DNA of 40,936 nt from Nocardioides sp. (GTDB lineage: Bacteria > Actinomycetota > Actinomycetes > Propionibacteriales > Nocardioidaceae). The position numbers were made by a program, and so were the translations under genes. The DNA is taken from NCBI RefSeq assembly GCF_014360585.1, contig NZ_JACIXG010000046.1, forward strand, positions 1 through 40,936. Direction: 5' to 3'. Below are positions 30,510-38,477 of this stretch, piece by piece (positions within the stretch are counted from its first letter, which is position 1; every line of letters starts with the position of its first letter). Under the pieces are notes generated by a model, which was given only the letters and a program-made list of their open reading frames with translations, did no database searches and had not been told where the DNA came from.

Positions 30510-33500
30510 AGGCCGAATGCCGAGGGGCTAGCGTGCCCGGCTGACTCGCGTCGTGACTGAAGCGGGTCGTGTGGGGTGAGTTTGCGGATGCGGTAGGTCA
30601 GGGCGGCGATGGCATGGCTCTCGGGCAGAGCACGGCTGGCGAGGGCACGGTCGAGCAGTCCGCTGGCGTCGTGGCCGCGGCGATGGAGTGTGTCGAGCAT
30701 GCGGGCGAGTTCGATGGCCTCGCCTCTGGTGTGGTCGTCCTGGGCTGGGGTTCCTGTCCGGTGGATGATCAGTTCGTGCCAGCGGCGGACCGAGTCGCTG
30801 TGGCGAACGGTGAGCTGCCGTAACAGGTGGCGTTGGAAACGAGCGGCGATCGGGTCGTTGACGGCTGGCCCGGTCGGGCGCGGATCGTCCTCCGGCACGT
30901 CGTGGGCAGCCCGCCACAGCGCCACGGTGTCGTGGAGGTCGCCGAGGACATCGGCATACCGGGCGATCCAGGCGGGACGCTTCCCGTTCTTCATCGCAGT
31001 CGGTGCGTCGGCGCCATGTGCGTGGTTGAGGAAGCCGTCTGCGGTCACCTCGACGTGCCGGGCGCGCGCGGCGAGGTAGGGACCCCACGACTCGTCGCGC
31101 GCGAGGCCAGCGGGAACTGACGGGAGCCAGGGGAGCGGGCCCACGCCCGCCGCCTCGATGGCTTCCTCCCAACCGCTTCCGAGCACCCGTTGTGCTCCGG
31201 TGGTGACCGCGTCGCCATAACGTACGGAGGCGTCGTGGAGCTGGGTGGACCAGCTGCGACCGCGGCGGAGCGTGGTGGTGGCCGAGACCGCAGCCCCGTC
31301 ACGAGCCACCACCTCGTCGAGGACCTGGATCGCGGTCAGCTGCTCCTCTATCCCTGGCAGCGTGCACTGCTCCCGATCGGCATCGACCGGATCGACCGGT
31401 TCGAGCACCACATGGACATGGTTCTCAAGCCGGCCGCGGGTCAGCATCGTGTACAGCATCTGCCGGTCCTCGCGGCCATCGACGATCCCGTGGACGACGT
31501 CGGTGGTGAGGCCTTGGGCGGTGTGGACGGTCGAGGCGTAGCCGAGCTCGACATGGTCGGCCACATAGTCAGCGGGCAGCACCGCGGTCAGGCCGGTGGT
31601 GGCGTGGCGGACGGTCAATGTGCCACGGCGGACGCGGGTGATGGTCCAGCGGTCACCGTTCTTGACCCAGTCGGTGCCAGAAACCGCGAGACGCCGCTGG
31701 TTGTGGCGGGTGATGATCGTGTCGCCGACGGATGCCTGGTTGCCATCGGCCAGCTCGACCTGGGTCCGCGGGTCGACGCCGCCGAGACGCTGGGTGCGTG
31801 CCAGTTGGTTGAGGGTGGCGACCATGTCTCGTGTGGGCGCCAGCATGAGTGCGTCCAGGCCATGCTCTCGGTCGTGTTGCCAGGCGGCGAGGACCTCGGC
31901 CATCGTCGTGTCCTCGTCGCCGGTGTGGACGCGGTCGTGGTCGAGGTAGAACCCGATCGCGGCCCGGTCGCCGTCGCGAAGGTCGAGGGAGGCTGCGGCC
32001 TCGCCGGGATCGATGAAGCGTACGACCTCCTCGAGCCGGTCGGCACCGTGCCGGTGGGCGATATCCCGCAGCACACCACCGGCACCGACCGCTGAGAGTT
32101 GCTGGTCATCGCCCAAGAGCCGGATCATGGCACCGCGTGAGAGGCAGAAGGTGACCACGCGGTCGAGGGTCAGGGTGTCGGCCATCCCTGCCTCGTCGAT
32201 CACGACCAGGGTCTCGGGCCCGATGCGGGTGCTCAGTCCGTTGCGATGGTCTCGACCGGCGTGGTTGTGGGTGAGGATCTCGTCGTCGATCTTGGCGAGG
32301 GTCTCGCACGGCAGGCCAGTGGCGTCCTGGAGTACCTTCGCGGCGGCCGCGGACGGGGCCAGCCCGATCGCGTCATAGCCGTTGGCCGTCCACACCGCAG
32401 CCAAGACCTCGACCGCGGTGGTCTTCCCCGACCCCGCAGGCGCTAGGGCGAGCCGGACCCGGTGGCCGCCGGCCAGCGCATGCACCAGCGCACGTTGCCC
32501 GTCATTGAGCCGCACCCCGGCGACCGTGCTGGCCGCCAGGACGATGTCGATCTCCTCCGGAGAGAACGCGAAGTCGCTACCCAACCCGGCCGCGTCGACC
32601 AGCAGCTGTTCGGCTTGAAGGATCCGCTGACTGGTGTAGTGATCAGCACCGGTGTGCCGGTAGACACTGGTTCCGTCTGAGCGCCGCAGGCCACCCGGCT
32701 CGCGAAGATCGGCCCTCAGAAGGACGGGATCATCATCGGGTGTGAGAGGCACCGACATCCCCACGGCCGCGACCACAACATCATCAACCAGGGCGGGTAA
32801 GTCGTCGGCGGCGACCCTGCCAGATCCCGCCATTCGTACTTGGCGTTCGGCCTCGGCCCGTAGGTGCCAGCTCTGCCAGGTCGCTCGACGGGTTTCGAGC
32901 TCGGTGATCACGGCGACCGCCATTGCCCGGATCAGATGCGCTTCCATGGGTCCGCCAGAGCGCGGACCGCGATCCGACCGAGACACGTCCAGCGCCGTAC
33001 GGATCATCGCATCGAGGGTCGACTCGCTCCCCAGGAACTCCGATGCCTGGCGGCGCCAAAGTCGTCGCTGATCGGCCTCGGCGCGCGGTTCGTGCTTGGG
33101 GGCACGCGTCTCGAGATTGGCCTGCTGCACCAGCCGGAGCCGTTCCGGCTCGGTCGGCGGCCGACCGTGCTCGACGACGAACGCGGTCACCAGGTCGTTC
33201 TCGCGGCGGTCGATGTCCCTGGCTCGCCGCGACCACAATCGACACAGACGGGCGGAGACACCCACGGCCTCGCGGACCGGGCGCCGCTCTCGAGGATTCG
33301 CACGCTCAGTGAACGTGACACCGAGCGCTTCACCGAGCCGATACTCGAGCGCGGTGTTGTACGTCTCCGAGATCGCCACCGTGTGCTGAAACAACACACG
33401 CCCGTAGACCGTCAGCCATCGACCCGAGTGTTTCGCCTGCACCTTGTTCGCGACAGCCACATGAGTGTGGAGGTCCGGGTCGCCGGCACGCGAGTCCCGG

Positions 33501-34000
33501 TGACGGAACGCCGCCGCGATCAGACCCCGGGTCTCGACCTGCCGGACCCCATCGGTCCCTTCCCGGGTGAACAGCACGTCGTGCTCGACATAGGCCAACG
33601 CGTCGTGGACAGCGGCATCGTGGGCCTGCTCGATCGCCCGCGCAATCTCGGGTGGCGCGACCGCCCACAGCGCCGAAACCGACTTCACCGGACTGAAGGT
33701 CAGGTCGAACCCAGCCACTCCATCCGACCGTGTCCGCCGACCCAACGGCCGCCCAGCGACCGGATGCTCCCCGGCACCGAACAGGTGCCCCATCTGCCCG
33801 GCCGTCACCACATCGCCCGAGCCGATCCCGTCTCCGGCGAACGCGGCGAGCCCTGCCCCGACCCACTGGCCAGGTGCCTCGCCCTCGGCTTCGTAGTAGT
33901 CAGCCAACGCGGTGCTGCCGAGCTCGGTGGAGTCGCCAGCCGCCACCTGCCGGGTCAGGTACTCATACCCCGAGCCCGCGGCCAGCTTGTGGATCGTCAT
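30506..34000 (-). CDS. MobF-family conjugative relaxase-helicase (TrwC/TraA-like)
   Basis: 1164-residue protein that nicks oriT and unwinds DNA for transfer. The N-terminal relaxase domain has tyrosines in GYEYLTRQV and ADYYEAEGEAPGQW and the metal-binding histidines in FRHRDSRAGDPDLHTH (about 167, 178, 180). The C-terminal half is a RecD/TraI-type helicase: Walker A APAGSGKTT (about 520), VVIDEAGM, GDDQQLSAVGAGG, ASTVHTAQG and YTMLTRGR. ATG 34000 is chosen because GGGGTG lies nine bases upstream; a GTG two codons earlier is too close. Both catalytic modules look intact. No VirB/TraG-type secretion genes are in the window. Confidence 0.96.
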   Translation of the reverse strand: MTIHKLAAGSGYEYLTRQVAAGDSTELGSTALADYYEAEGEAPGQWVGAGLAAFAGDGIGSGDVVTAGQMGHLFGAGEHPVAGRPLGRRTRSDGVAGFDLTFSPVKSVSALWAVAPPEIARAIEQAHDAAVHDALAYVEHDVLFTREGTDGVRQVETRGLIAAAFRHRDSRAGDPDLHTHVAVANKVQAKHSGRWLTVYGRVLFQHTVAISETYNTALEYRLGEALGVTFTERANPRERRPVREAVGVSARLCRLWSRRARDIDRRENDLVTAFVVEHGRPPTEPERLRLVQQANLETRAPKHEPRAEADQRRLWRRQASEFLGSESTLDAMIRTALDVSRSDRGPRSGGPMEAHLIRAMAVAVITELETRRATWQSWHLRAEAERQVRMAGSGRVAADDLPALVDDVVVAAVGMSVPLTPDDDPVLLRADLREPGGLRRSDGTSVYRHTGADHYTSQRILQAEQLLVDAAGLGSDFAFSPEEIDIVLAASTVAGVRLNDGQRALVHALAGGHRVRLALAPAGSGKTTAVEVLAAVWTANGYDAIGLAPSAAAAKVLQDATGLPCETLAKIDDEILTHNHAGRDHRNGLSTRIGPETLVVIDEAGMADTLTLDRVVTFCLSRGAMIRLLGDDQQLSAVGAGGVLRDIAHRHGADRLEEVVRFIDPGEAAASLDLRDGDRAAIGFYLDHDRVHTGDEDTTMAEVLAAWQHDREHGLDALMLAPTRDMVATLNQLARTQRLGGVDPRTQVELADGNQASVGDTIITRHNQRRLAVSGTDWVKNGDRWTITRVRRGTLTVRHATTGLTAVLPADYVADHVELGYASTVHTAQGLTTDVVHGIVDGREDRQMLYTMLTRGRLENHVHVVLEPVDPVDADREQCTLPGIEEQLTAIQVLDEVVARDGAAVSATTTLRRGRSWSTQLHDASVRYGDAVTTGAQRVLGSGWEEAIEAAGVGPLPWLPSVPAGLARDESWGPYLAARARHVEVTADGFLNHAHGADAPTAMKNGKRPAWIARYADVLGDLHDTVALWRAAHDVPEDDPRPTGPAVNDPIAARFQRHLLRQLTVRHSDSVRRWHELIIHRTGTPAQDDHTRGEAIELARMLDTLHRRGHDASGLLDRALASRALPESHAIAALTYRIRKLTPHDPLQSRRESAGHASPSAFGL

Positions 34001-34154
34001 GGTCACACACCCCAGGGACGACGGAGGCCCGCGAGTGGCCCAGAGGAGCGGGAATGAAAGAGGTCTGCCCCGGCAGACGGGGATCTACCGGGATAGGCCA
34101 AGACTTGCGGCACTCCCACCGGGTTCGGCCTTTGCAACCGGGTAAGGAGCCGCG

Positions 34155-34172
34155 CGACAGCGTCCGCTGTCG
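34155..34172. other. Perfect palindrome upstream of the relaxase; candidate oriT stem
   Basis: CGACAGCG-TC-CGCTGTCG, two 8-bp perfect arms, lies 155 bp upstream of the relaxase start in a non-coding stretch. Inverted repeats next to a nic site are typical of oriT, and MobF genes are commonly beside theirs. No known nic motif was recognised, so this is only positional evidence. Confidence 0.35.
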
Positions 34173-34259
34173 AGCGTGTGTTCGTGGGCAACGTAACGGA
34201 CAGTCCGGCGCCTCGGGGAACAACGGGAGTGACCATCGAGTGGTGAGGTTGCGGTGGCA

Positions 34260-34907
34260 TCACCTTTGGAGCCGCTGCGGCGACGCGATTGGCGAAGCTT
34301 GGGGTAGTCCTTGGGCGAACTGGAGGACGACGATGCCGTTGAACATCGCTGCCCACGGGTCGATGTCTGTGACCTCTCCATCGATGATGCGAAAACCACT
34401 AGGTGCGTTCATCCAGGCATTGACCGAGATCACGCAGAATGTGCCGACCACACCGGCGATCGCCATCGGTATCACCATCAGCAGGTGTTGACGTGGCGGC
34501 ATCCTGCCCCAACCATAGAGGTAGATCCCGAGGAAGATCGCCTCGACGAAGAACGAAAGGCCCTCGAGCGCGAACGGCAACCCGAGCACATCGCCGAATT
34601 CACCCATCAGCCCCGGCCACAACAAACCCATCTCGAAGCTCAGCACCGTGCCGGAGACCGCGCCGATCGCGAAGAGCACCGCCGACACTTTCGCCCAGCG
34701 CTGGGCGAGGCCGAGAGCTACCGCGTCCCCGCGCGCGATCCCGCGCCAGTGCGCGACGAAGATCATCGCTGGGAACGCGACCCCGAAACAAGCTAGGACG
34801 ATGTGCCATCCCAGCGAGAGCGCCATCTGCTGGCGCGCGGGAAGGAGACCCTCAGGTTCCAGGGTCGTGGCCAATGGCAGCAGGTCCGTCAACACAGCTG
34901 TGCTCAT
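34260..34907 (-). pseudogene. cydA: Truncated cydA (cytochrome bd oxidase subunit I, N-terminal ~195 residues)
   Basis: Residues 1 to about 196 are a good CydA: ARQQMALSLGWHIVLACFGV with the heme b595 His region, AIGAVSGTVLSFEMGLLWPG, LEGLSFFVEAIFLGIYLYGW, MNAPSGFRIIDGEVTD and PWAAMFNGIVVLQF. After about base 34318 similarity stops and the frame ends 19 codons later in an unrelated stretch (GLPQASPIASPQRLQR). A full CydA has roughly 450-500 residues, so the Q-loop and C-terminal helices are gone, and no cydB is nearby. Recombination at the edge of the relaxase module probably cut it. It starts in a 4-bp overlap with ctaG. Confidence 0.88.
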
Positions 34908-35809
34908 GCCCCTTCAGGAGTGGCAGTTCGAGCCAGGCGCTCGTGGCGCGCTCGCGACGACCGATGACCTGAGCGCGTTGAGGATGGTGCTGTCTTCCAG
35001 GTGAGGAGAAGGGCCACGGCGAGCAGCAGCTCCGCGATGTCGCCTCCGAAGTACATCAGGTTCCCCGCAGCCTGCATCTCGGCGATGGGCTCCCTGACCT
35101 GGACAAGGAGGCCGGCGAAGATCAGTTGGGCCACTGTTGAGTGGATCGCGATAGAAACGGCGAGGACCACCAGTCTCAGGCGTACCGAGGCACGGCCCGG
35201 GGAGGGGTCGGGGCCTGCGATCGCCCAGGCGAACAGCAGTCCTGAGGCGAGGAGGTGGGCGTGGACGGCGATGTGGACGGCGTCGTGCTCAGTGCTCAGT
35301 GCGTACAGCGGGGTGAAGTAGAGGGCGATCAGGCCGCCACTGGTCAGCACCAGTGCCAAGAAGGGGTGGGAGAGCGCGCGGATGAAGCGCGTGTGCAGCA
35401 GCCGGCCTAGTCGTCGTGCTTGGCGGTGGGGGAGTTGGCGCAGTAACAGCGTGATGGGTGCTGCCAGCACAAGGGCCAAGGGAGCGATCATGGCCAGCAG
35501 CAGGTGCTGGGCCATGTGGCCGCCGAAGTCACGGTCGGCGTAGCCGTCGATTCCAGGGCTCAAAGCAAATATGATGAGGGCCGAGCCGAATAGGTAGAGC
35601 GCTATCCGGTGCATGGGCCAGCCACGGCGACCTCGTTCACGCAGACTCAACCATAGGTAGCCGATGGCCAAGGAAGCGACCAGCAACAGCGGAAACCAGA
35701 CGCTCAGAACGCCTACGGTGTCGGTCCATATCCCGGTGTTGTGCCCCTCTGGCCCGTGGGCGAGTACGTCTGCCTGGGCGCGGGGCATCGCGGTGATGAT
35801 GGAACTCAC
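34904..35809 (-). CDS. Cytochrome c oxidase assembly factor, CtaG (caa3_CtaG) family
   Basis: 301-residue polytopic membrane protein with about seven hydrophobic segments: VWFPLLLVASLAIGYLWLSL, IALYLFGSALIIFALSPGID, GHMAQHLLLAMIAPLALVLA (with the conserved HMxQH), SGGLIALYFTPLYALS, AVHIAVHAHLLASGLLFAWA and others. This is the CtaG family associated with copper delivery to caa3-type oxidases. The C-terminal 30 residues are cytoplasmic and Arg-rich. The stop overlaps the cydA fragment start, so oxidase genes were once co-transcribed. It follows the DUF2243 gene by seven bases. Confidence 0.92.
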   Translation of the reverse strand: MSSIITAMPRAQADVLAHGPEGHNTGIWTDTVGVLSVWFPLLLVASLAIGYLWLSLRERGRRGWPMHRIALYLFGSALIIFALSPGIDGYADRDFGGHMAQHLLLAMIAPLALVLAAPITLLLRQLPHRQARRLGRLLHTRFIRALSHPFLALVLTSGGLIALYFTPLYALSTEHDAVHIAVHAHLLASGLLFAWAIAGPDPSPGRASVRLRLVVLAVSIAIHSTVAQLIFAGLLVQVREPIAEMQAAGNLMYFGGDIAELLLAVALLLTWKTAPSSTRSGHRSSRARHERLARTATPEGA

Positions 35810-35816
35810 GGCGACC

Positions 35817-36377
35817 TCAGGAGCGGGTGGTGGTGGGGCGGTTCGGCGACTTCGTGGCGTCGGTGTAGCTGGCGCCGCGTTGCAGCAGCCATCCTGCGAT
35901 CACCAGGAGCACCCCGAGAGCGAGGAAGGCCAGGTCCCACGCCATCTGGTTGTCTCCGCTGCGCACGTGGTGGATTCCAAGTATGTGATGGTCGATGATT
36001 CCTTCGACCAGGTTGAATACGCCCCATCCGACAAGGATCCAGCCCCACAGGGCTCGGGCGACCCACACCCTGCCTCGGGAGTGCTGGACACGGGAGTAGA
36101 GCAGGGCGATCCCGAGCAGGACCATGACCCAGGTGAAGGTGTGGAAGAGACCGTCCCACACGGTGTTCATCTGCAGGCCGTGCACGGTGGTTTCTGGGTA
36201 GTAGCGGATACCGACGTTGTCGGTGTTCGTGGAGGTCAACATGTGATGCCACTGCAGCAACTGGTGCAACAGGATCCCGTCAACGAACCCGCCAGCCCCA
36301 ACGCCGAGGACGATTCCCGGTGTCATCAGGCTTCGCGGCTCGGTCATCGCGTTGGCAGACTGGGCATCGGTGGACAC
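35817..36377 (-). CDS. DUF2243 membrane protein
   Basis: 186 residues with four membrane segments. The family signature is clear: GIVLGVGAGGFVDGILLHQL, LQWHHML, TVHGLQMNTVWDGLFHTFTW and GIIDHHILGIHHVR. The many histidines in and beside membrane helices suggest metal or heme handling, but the family's function is unknown. Pairing with ctaG, as here, is recurrent in other bacteria as far as I recall. GTG 36377 follows GGAGGGG; an ATG 10 codons later is possible. It is first of the reverse operon DUF2243-ctaG-cydA'. Confidence 0.9.
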   Translation of the reverse strand: MSTDAQSANAMTEPRSLMTPGIVLGVGAGGFVDGILLHQLLQWHHMLTSTNTDNVGIRYYPETTVHGLQMNTVWDGLFHTFTWVMVLLGIALLYSRVQHSRGRVWVARALWGWILVGWGVFNLVEGIIDHHILGIHHVRSGDNQMAWDLAFLALGVLLVIAGWLLQRGASYTDATKSPNRPTTTRS

Positions 36378-36567
36378 GGGACATCCCCTCCTAGGGTTCC
36401 TTTCGAGCCGCCCCAGTACCCCCTCAAAGGCCTCGAGATACGCACCTACGCGTGATGTCCGTGATCTCCGTCAGCGGGCCGAGCGGCGACCTTCGCGCCG
36501 GGCCGGCCTGTGGCACCACATCGATCCGACAAGAGACCCAGGATCACGCTCGGTGCGCTCGGGTGAC

Positions 36568-36596
36568 TTGGGTTCGTCTCTCGACACCTGTACATT
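36568..36596 (+). promoter_or_regulatory. Candidate promoter of the DsrE-ArsR/rhodanese-Dsb operon
   Basis: TTGGGT (36568-36573) and TACATT (36591-36596) are separated by 17 bp. The start site would fall near 36603, on the palindrome at 36605-36614. Confidence 0.5.
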
Positions 36597-36604
36597 CTCC
36601 AAAA

Positions 36605-36614
36605 ATCCATGGAT
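36605..36614. promoter_or_regulatory. Palindrome ATCCATGGAT at the operon start, candidate ArsR-rhodanese operator
   Basis: ATCCATGGAT is a perfect 10-bp palindrome in an A-rich context (AAAA before, AAAGG after) between the predicted -10 and the ribosome site GGAGGAGGG. A repressor bound here would block initiation. The ArsR-type regulator in the same operon is the natural candidate (inference). Confidence 0.45.
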
Positions 36615-36636
36615 AAAGGTCGTTGGAGGAGGGACT

Positions 36637-36996
36637 GTGCGCGCAGGGCATGAGGTTGCGGATGGGGTTGTCGTCCAGCTCGCCGAGGGCGAAAGGGACA
36701 AGATGACGATGGTGGTGCGAAACATCGAGAACCTTCTGGCAGCACTCGAACCCAGGTGTTCGATCGAGCTGGTCGCCCACGCTGCCGGGTTGTCCGCGGT
36801 GACTACCGGCTCTCCGGTCTCGGAAGAAGTTCTAGGTTTGATCTCTCGAGGGGTGCGCGTGGACGCATGCGGCAACACCATGCAGCGTCACGGAGTTGCT
36901 CGCGATCGGCTGCTGTCGGGCGTCAGTGTGGTGGAGTCGGGGATTGCGCATCTGGTGGTGCGCCAGCGCGAGGGCTGGGCCTATGTCCGCCCCTGA
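36637..36996 (+). CDS. DsrE/DsrF-like sulfur-relay family protein
   Basis: 119 residues with the DsrE fold pattern: GVVVQLAEGERDKMTMVVRN, then NIENLLAALEPRCSIELVAH, GLSAVTTGSPVSEEVLGLIS and the conserved cysteine loop GVRVDACGNTMQRHG. This family carries persulfide sulfur on that cysteine or binds small thiol metabolites. GTG 36637 is chosen because GGAGGAGGG lies just before it, although the frame stays open further upstream. First gene of a tightly packed operon with an ArsR-rhodanese regulator and Dsb/Ccd-like proteins. Confidence 0.82.
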   Translation: MRAGHEVADGVVVQLAEGERDKMTMVVRNIENLLAALEPRCSIELVAHAAGLSAVTTGSPVSEEVLGLISRGVRVDACGNTMQRHGVARDRLLSGVSVVESGIAHLVVRQREGWAYVRP

Positions 36997-37147
36997 GCTG
37001 CGGCCGGGCTTCGCGGCTGTGTCGAACGGCGTGGTCGAAGACTTCGGCGGAGATCTGGTCTGCGGGGATGTGGCCCGAGACGAGACGGCTTTCTGGTGTG
37101 GGCGCAGGCTTCCCCGCACGTCTACAGCCCATGAGGCGTCCCGGTGA
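36983..37147 (+). CDS. Possible 54-residue protein bridging DsrE and ArsR genes
   Basis: MSAPELRPGFAAVSNGVVED with two cysteines (DLVCGD and FWCGRR). The ATG lies 14 bases inside the DsrE gene end, with GAGGG nine bases upstream, and the stop overlaps the ArsR-rhodanese GTG (GTGA). The frame exactly fills the 147-bp gap in an otherwise gapless operon. No family recognised; it could also be leftover sequence. Confidence 0.4.
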   Translation: MSAPELRPGFAAVSNGVVEDFGGDLVCGDVARDETAFWCGRRLPRTSTAHEASR

Positions 37148-37890
37148 CCGCCGCCGAGCGGCCACCTTCACCCGCGAGCGTGGCAGCGATTGAGCGGCGC
37201 CGGGCGCTTTTCGATGGGCTGGCCGTGGTGGGCAAAGCTCTGGGGAGCCCGCGGCGACTGGAGCTGATGGATCTGCTCGCGCAGGGCGAGCGAACGGTGG
37301 AGTCCTTGGCCCGGACTGCGGACATGGGGCTGACCAGTGTCTCGGCACACCTGCAAGTGCTCAAGCTGGCCAATCTGGTCGCGACCCGGCGCGAGGGAAC
37401 CAAGGTGTACTACCGGCTGGCTGGAGATGACGTGGCGGATGTGTATGACCGGCTTCGTACGGTGGCTCTTCACCGCTCAGCCGACGTCGACCGAGCACGT
37501 GCCGCCTATCTGGGCCTTCCCGGCGACAGTGAGGTCGGGACGCTCTCACGAGAAGAACTGGTGGAGTTGATGCGCAACGAGCAGGTCACGCTTCTCGATG
37601 TCCGGCCCTGCGAGGAGTACCGGGCCGGGCACATCCCTGGCGCCGTCAGTGTGCCGCTGTCTGCCCTGCCCGACGATGCCAAGCTACTTCGGAAGGCACA
37701 GCAGGTCGTGACGTACTGCCGAGGCAGCTTCTGCGTGATGGCCCATGACGCGGTGCGCCTTCTCGCCGCCAGCGGAGTTGCCGCACGTCGGCTCGAGGAC
37801 GGCATGCTGGAGTGGCGCACTCACGGGCACCCGGTCGAGACCGGCTTGGTCGAGAACCGTGAGGTTGAGAACGGCGAGGTGTCAGTGTGA
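37144..37890 (+). CDS. ArsR-type regulator fused to a rhodanese domain
   Basis: 248 residues. Residues about 15-105 are an ArsR winged helix (VGKALGSPRRLELMDLLAQG, SLARTADMGLTSVSAHLQVL, RREGTKVYYRL) with none of the cysteines of metal-sensing ArsR/SmtB proteins. Residues about 130-235 are a rhodanese (TLLDVRPCEEYRAGHIPGAV, then VTYCRGSFCVMAHDAVRLLA) with Cys192 as active-site thiol and Cys197 closing the loop. The fusion suggests a repressor whose DNA binding depends on persulfidation or sulfane sulfur; this is inference. GTG start overlaps the preceding small ORF and the stop overlaps the next gene (GTGA). Confidence 0.93.
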   Translation: MTAAERPPSPASVAAIERRRALFDGLAVVGKALGSPRRLELMDLLAQGERTVESLARTADMGLTSVSAHLQVLKLANLVATRREGTKVYYRLAGDDVADVYDRLRTVALHRSADVDRARAAYLGLPGDSEVGTLSREELVELMRNEQVTLLDVRPCEEYRAGHIPGAVSVPLSALPDDAKLLRKAQQVVTYCRGSFCVMAHDAVRLLAASGVAARRLEDGMLEWRTHGHPVETGLVENREVENGEVSV

Positions 37891-38477
37891 ACCGCGCTCG
37901 AGGCGGGACGGAGCTCGGTCAGGTCGGCGGATGGCGTCGCGCGTGGCGTGGGCCTCTGAACTGGTCGCGACGCAGGTGGCTAGTTGCTGCCGGCGCCGCG
38001 CTGGTCTTCACGGTTCTCGTGGCGATTCCAACTGACTTGGTCCCCAACCCGCTGTTCGGCAGGGAGATCGCGCCGACCTGGTGGTCCTGGCCGGCGCTCG
38101 CGACTTCCTCGCTTCTCGGGGGACTGCTCGTTGCAACCTATGTTGACGCTCCTAGCGCCATCGAGGATCAGGGACGTCGCCGGGGCTGGGTCGGCGGACT
38201 GCTGACGTACTTCGCCGTCGGCTGCCCGGTCTGCAACAAGCTGGTGCTGTTGCTGCTCGGGAGCGCGGGAGCCCTCACCTGGTTCGAGCCCGTCCAACCG
38301 TTCCTGCAGTTGCTCGCCGTGGTGCTCCTGCTGTGGGCCTTGCATGTGCGGCTCAAAGGAGAGCTGTCCTGCCCGGTCACCACCAACACCCTCAACACCG
38401 ACCACGCCCCGTCCAACGACCACGCCCCGTCTATTGACACCGAGACCCCTGTCTCTGGAGGTAGTTCTCATGCCTGA
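37887..38477 (+). CDS. Membrane protein with CxxC motif, unknown function
   Basis: 196 residues with four probable membrane segments (LVAAGAALVFTVLVAIP, WPALATSSLLGGLLVATYVD, LLTYFAVGCPVCNKLVLLLL, PVQPFLQLLAVVLLLWALHV). The CPVC pair at the start of helix 3 looks like a redox-active or metal-binding thiol pair. The C-terminal 45 residues are hydrophilic and repetitive (DHAPSNDHAPS). It overlaps the regulator upstream by four bases and the DsbA-like gene downstream by eight. It probably exchanges electrons or metal with the adjacent DsbA/CcdA-like proteins (inference). Confidence 0.8.
   Translation: MNRARGGTELGQVGGWRRAWRGPLNWSRRRWLVAAGAALVFTVLVAIPTDLVPNPLFGREIAPTWWSWPALATSSLLGGLLVATYVDAPSAIEDQGRRRGWVGGLLTYFAVGCPVCNKLVLLLLGSAGALTWFEPVQPFLQLLAVVLLLWALHVRLKGELSCPVTTNTLNTDHAPSNDHAPSIDTETPVSGGSSHA

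Noticed and set aside
32864..34057. 397-codon forward frame over the relaxase N-terminus
   Set aside because: Antisense to the relaxase catalytic domain with its intact HxH motif; no independent support.
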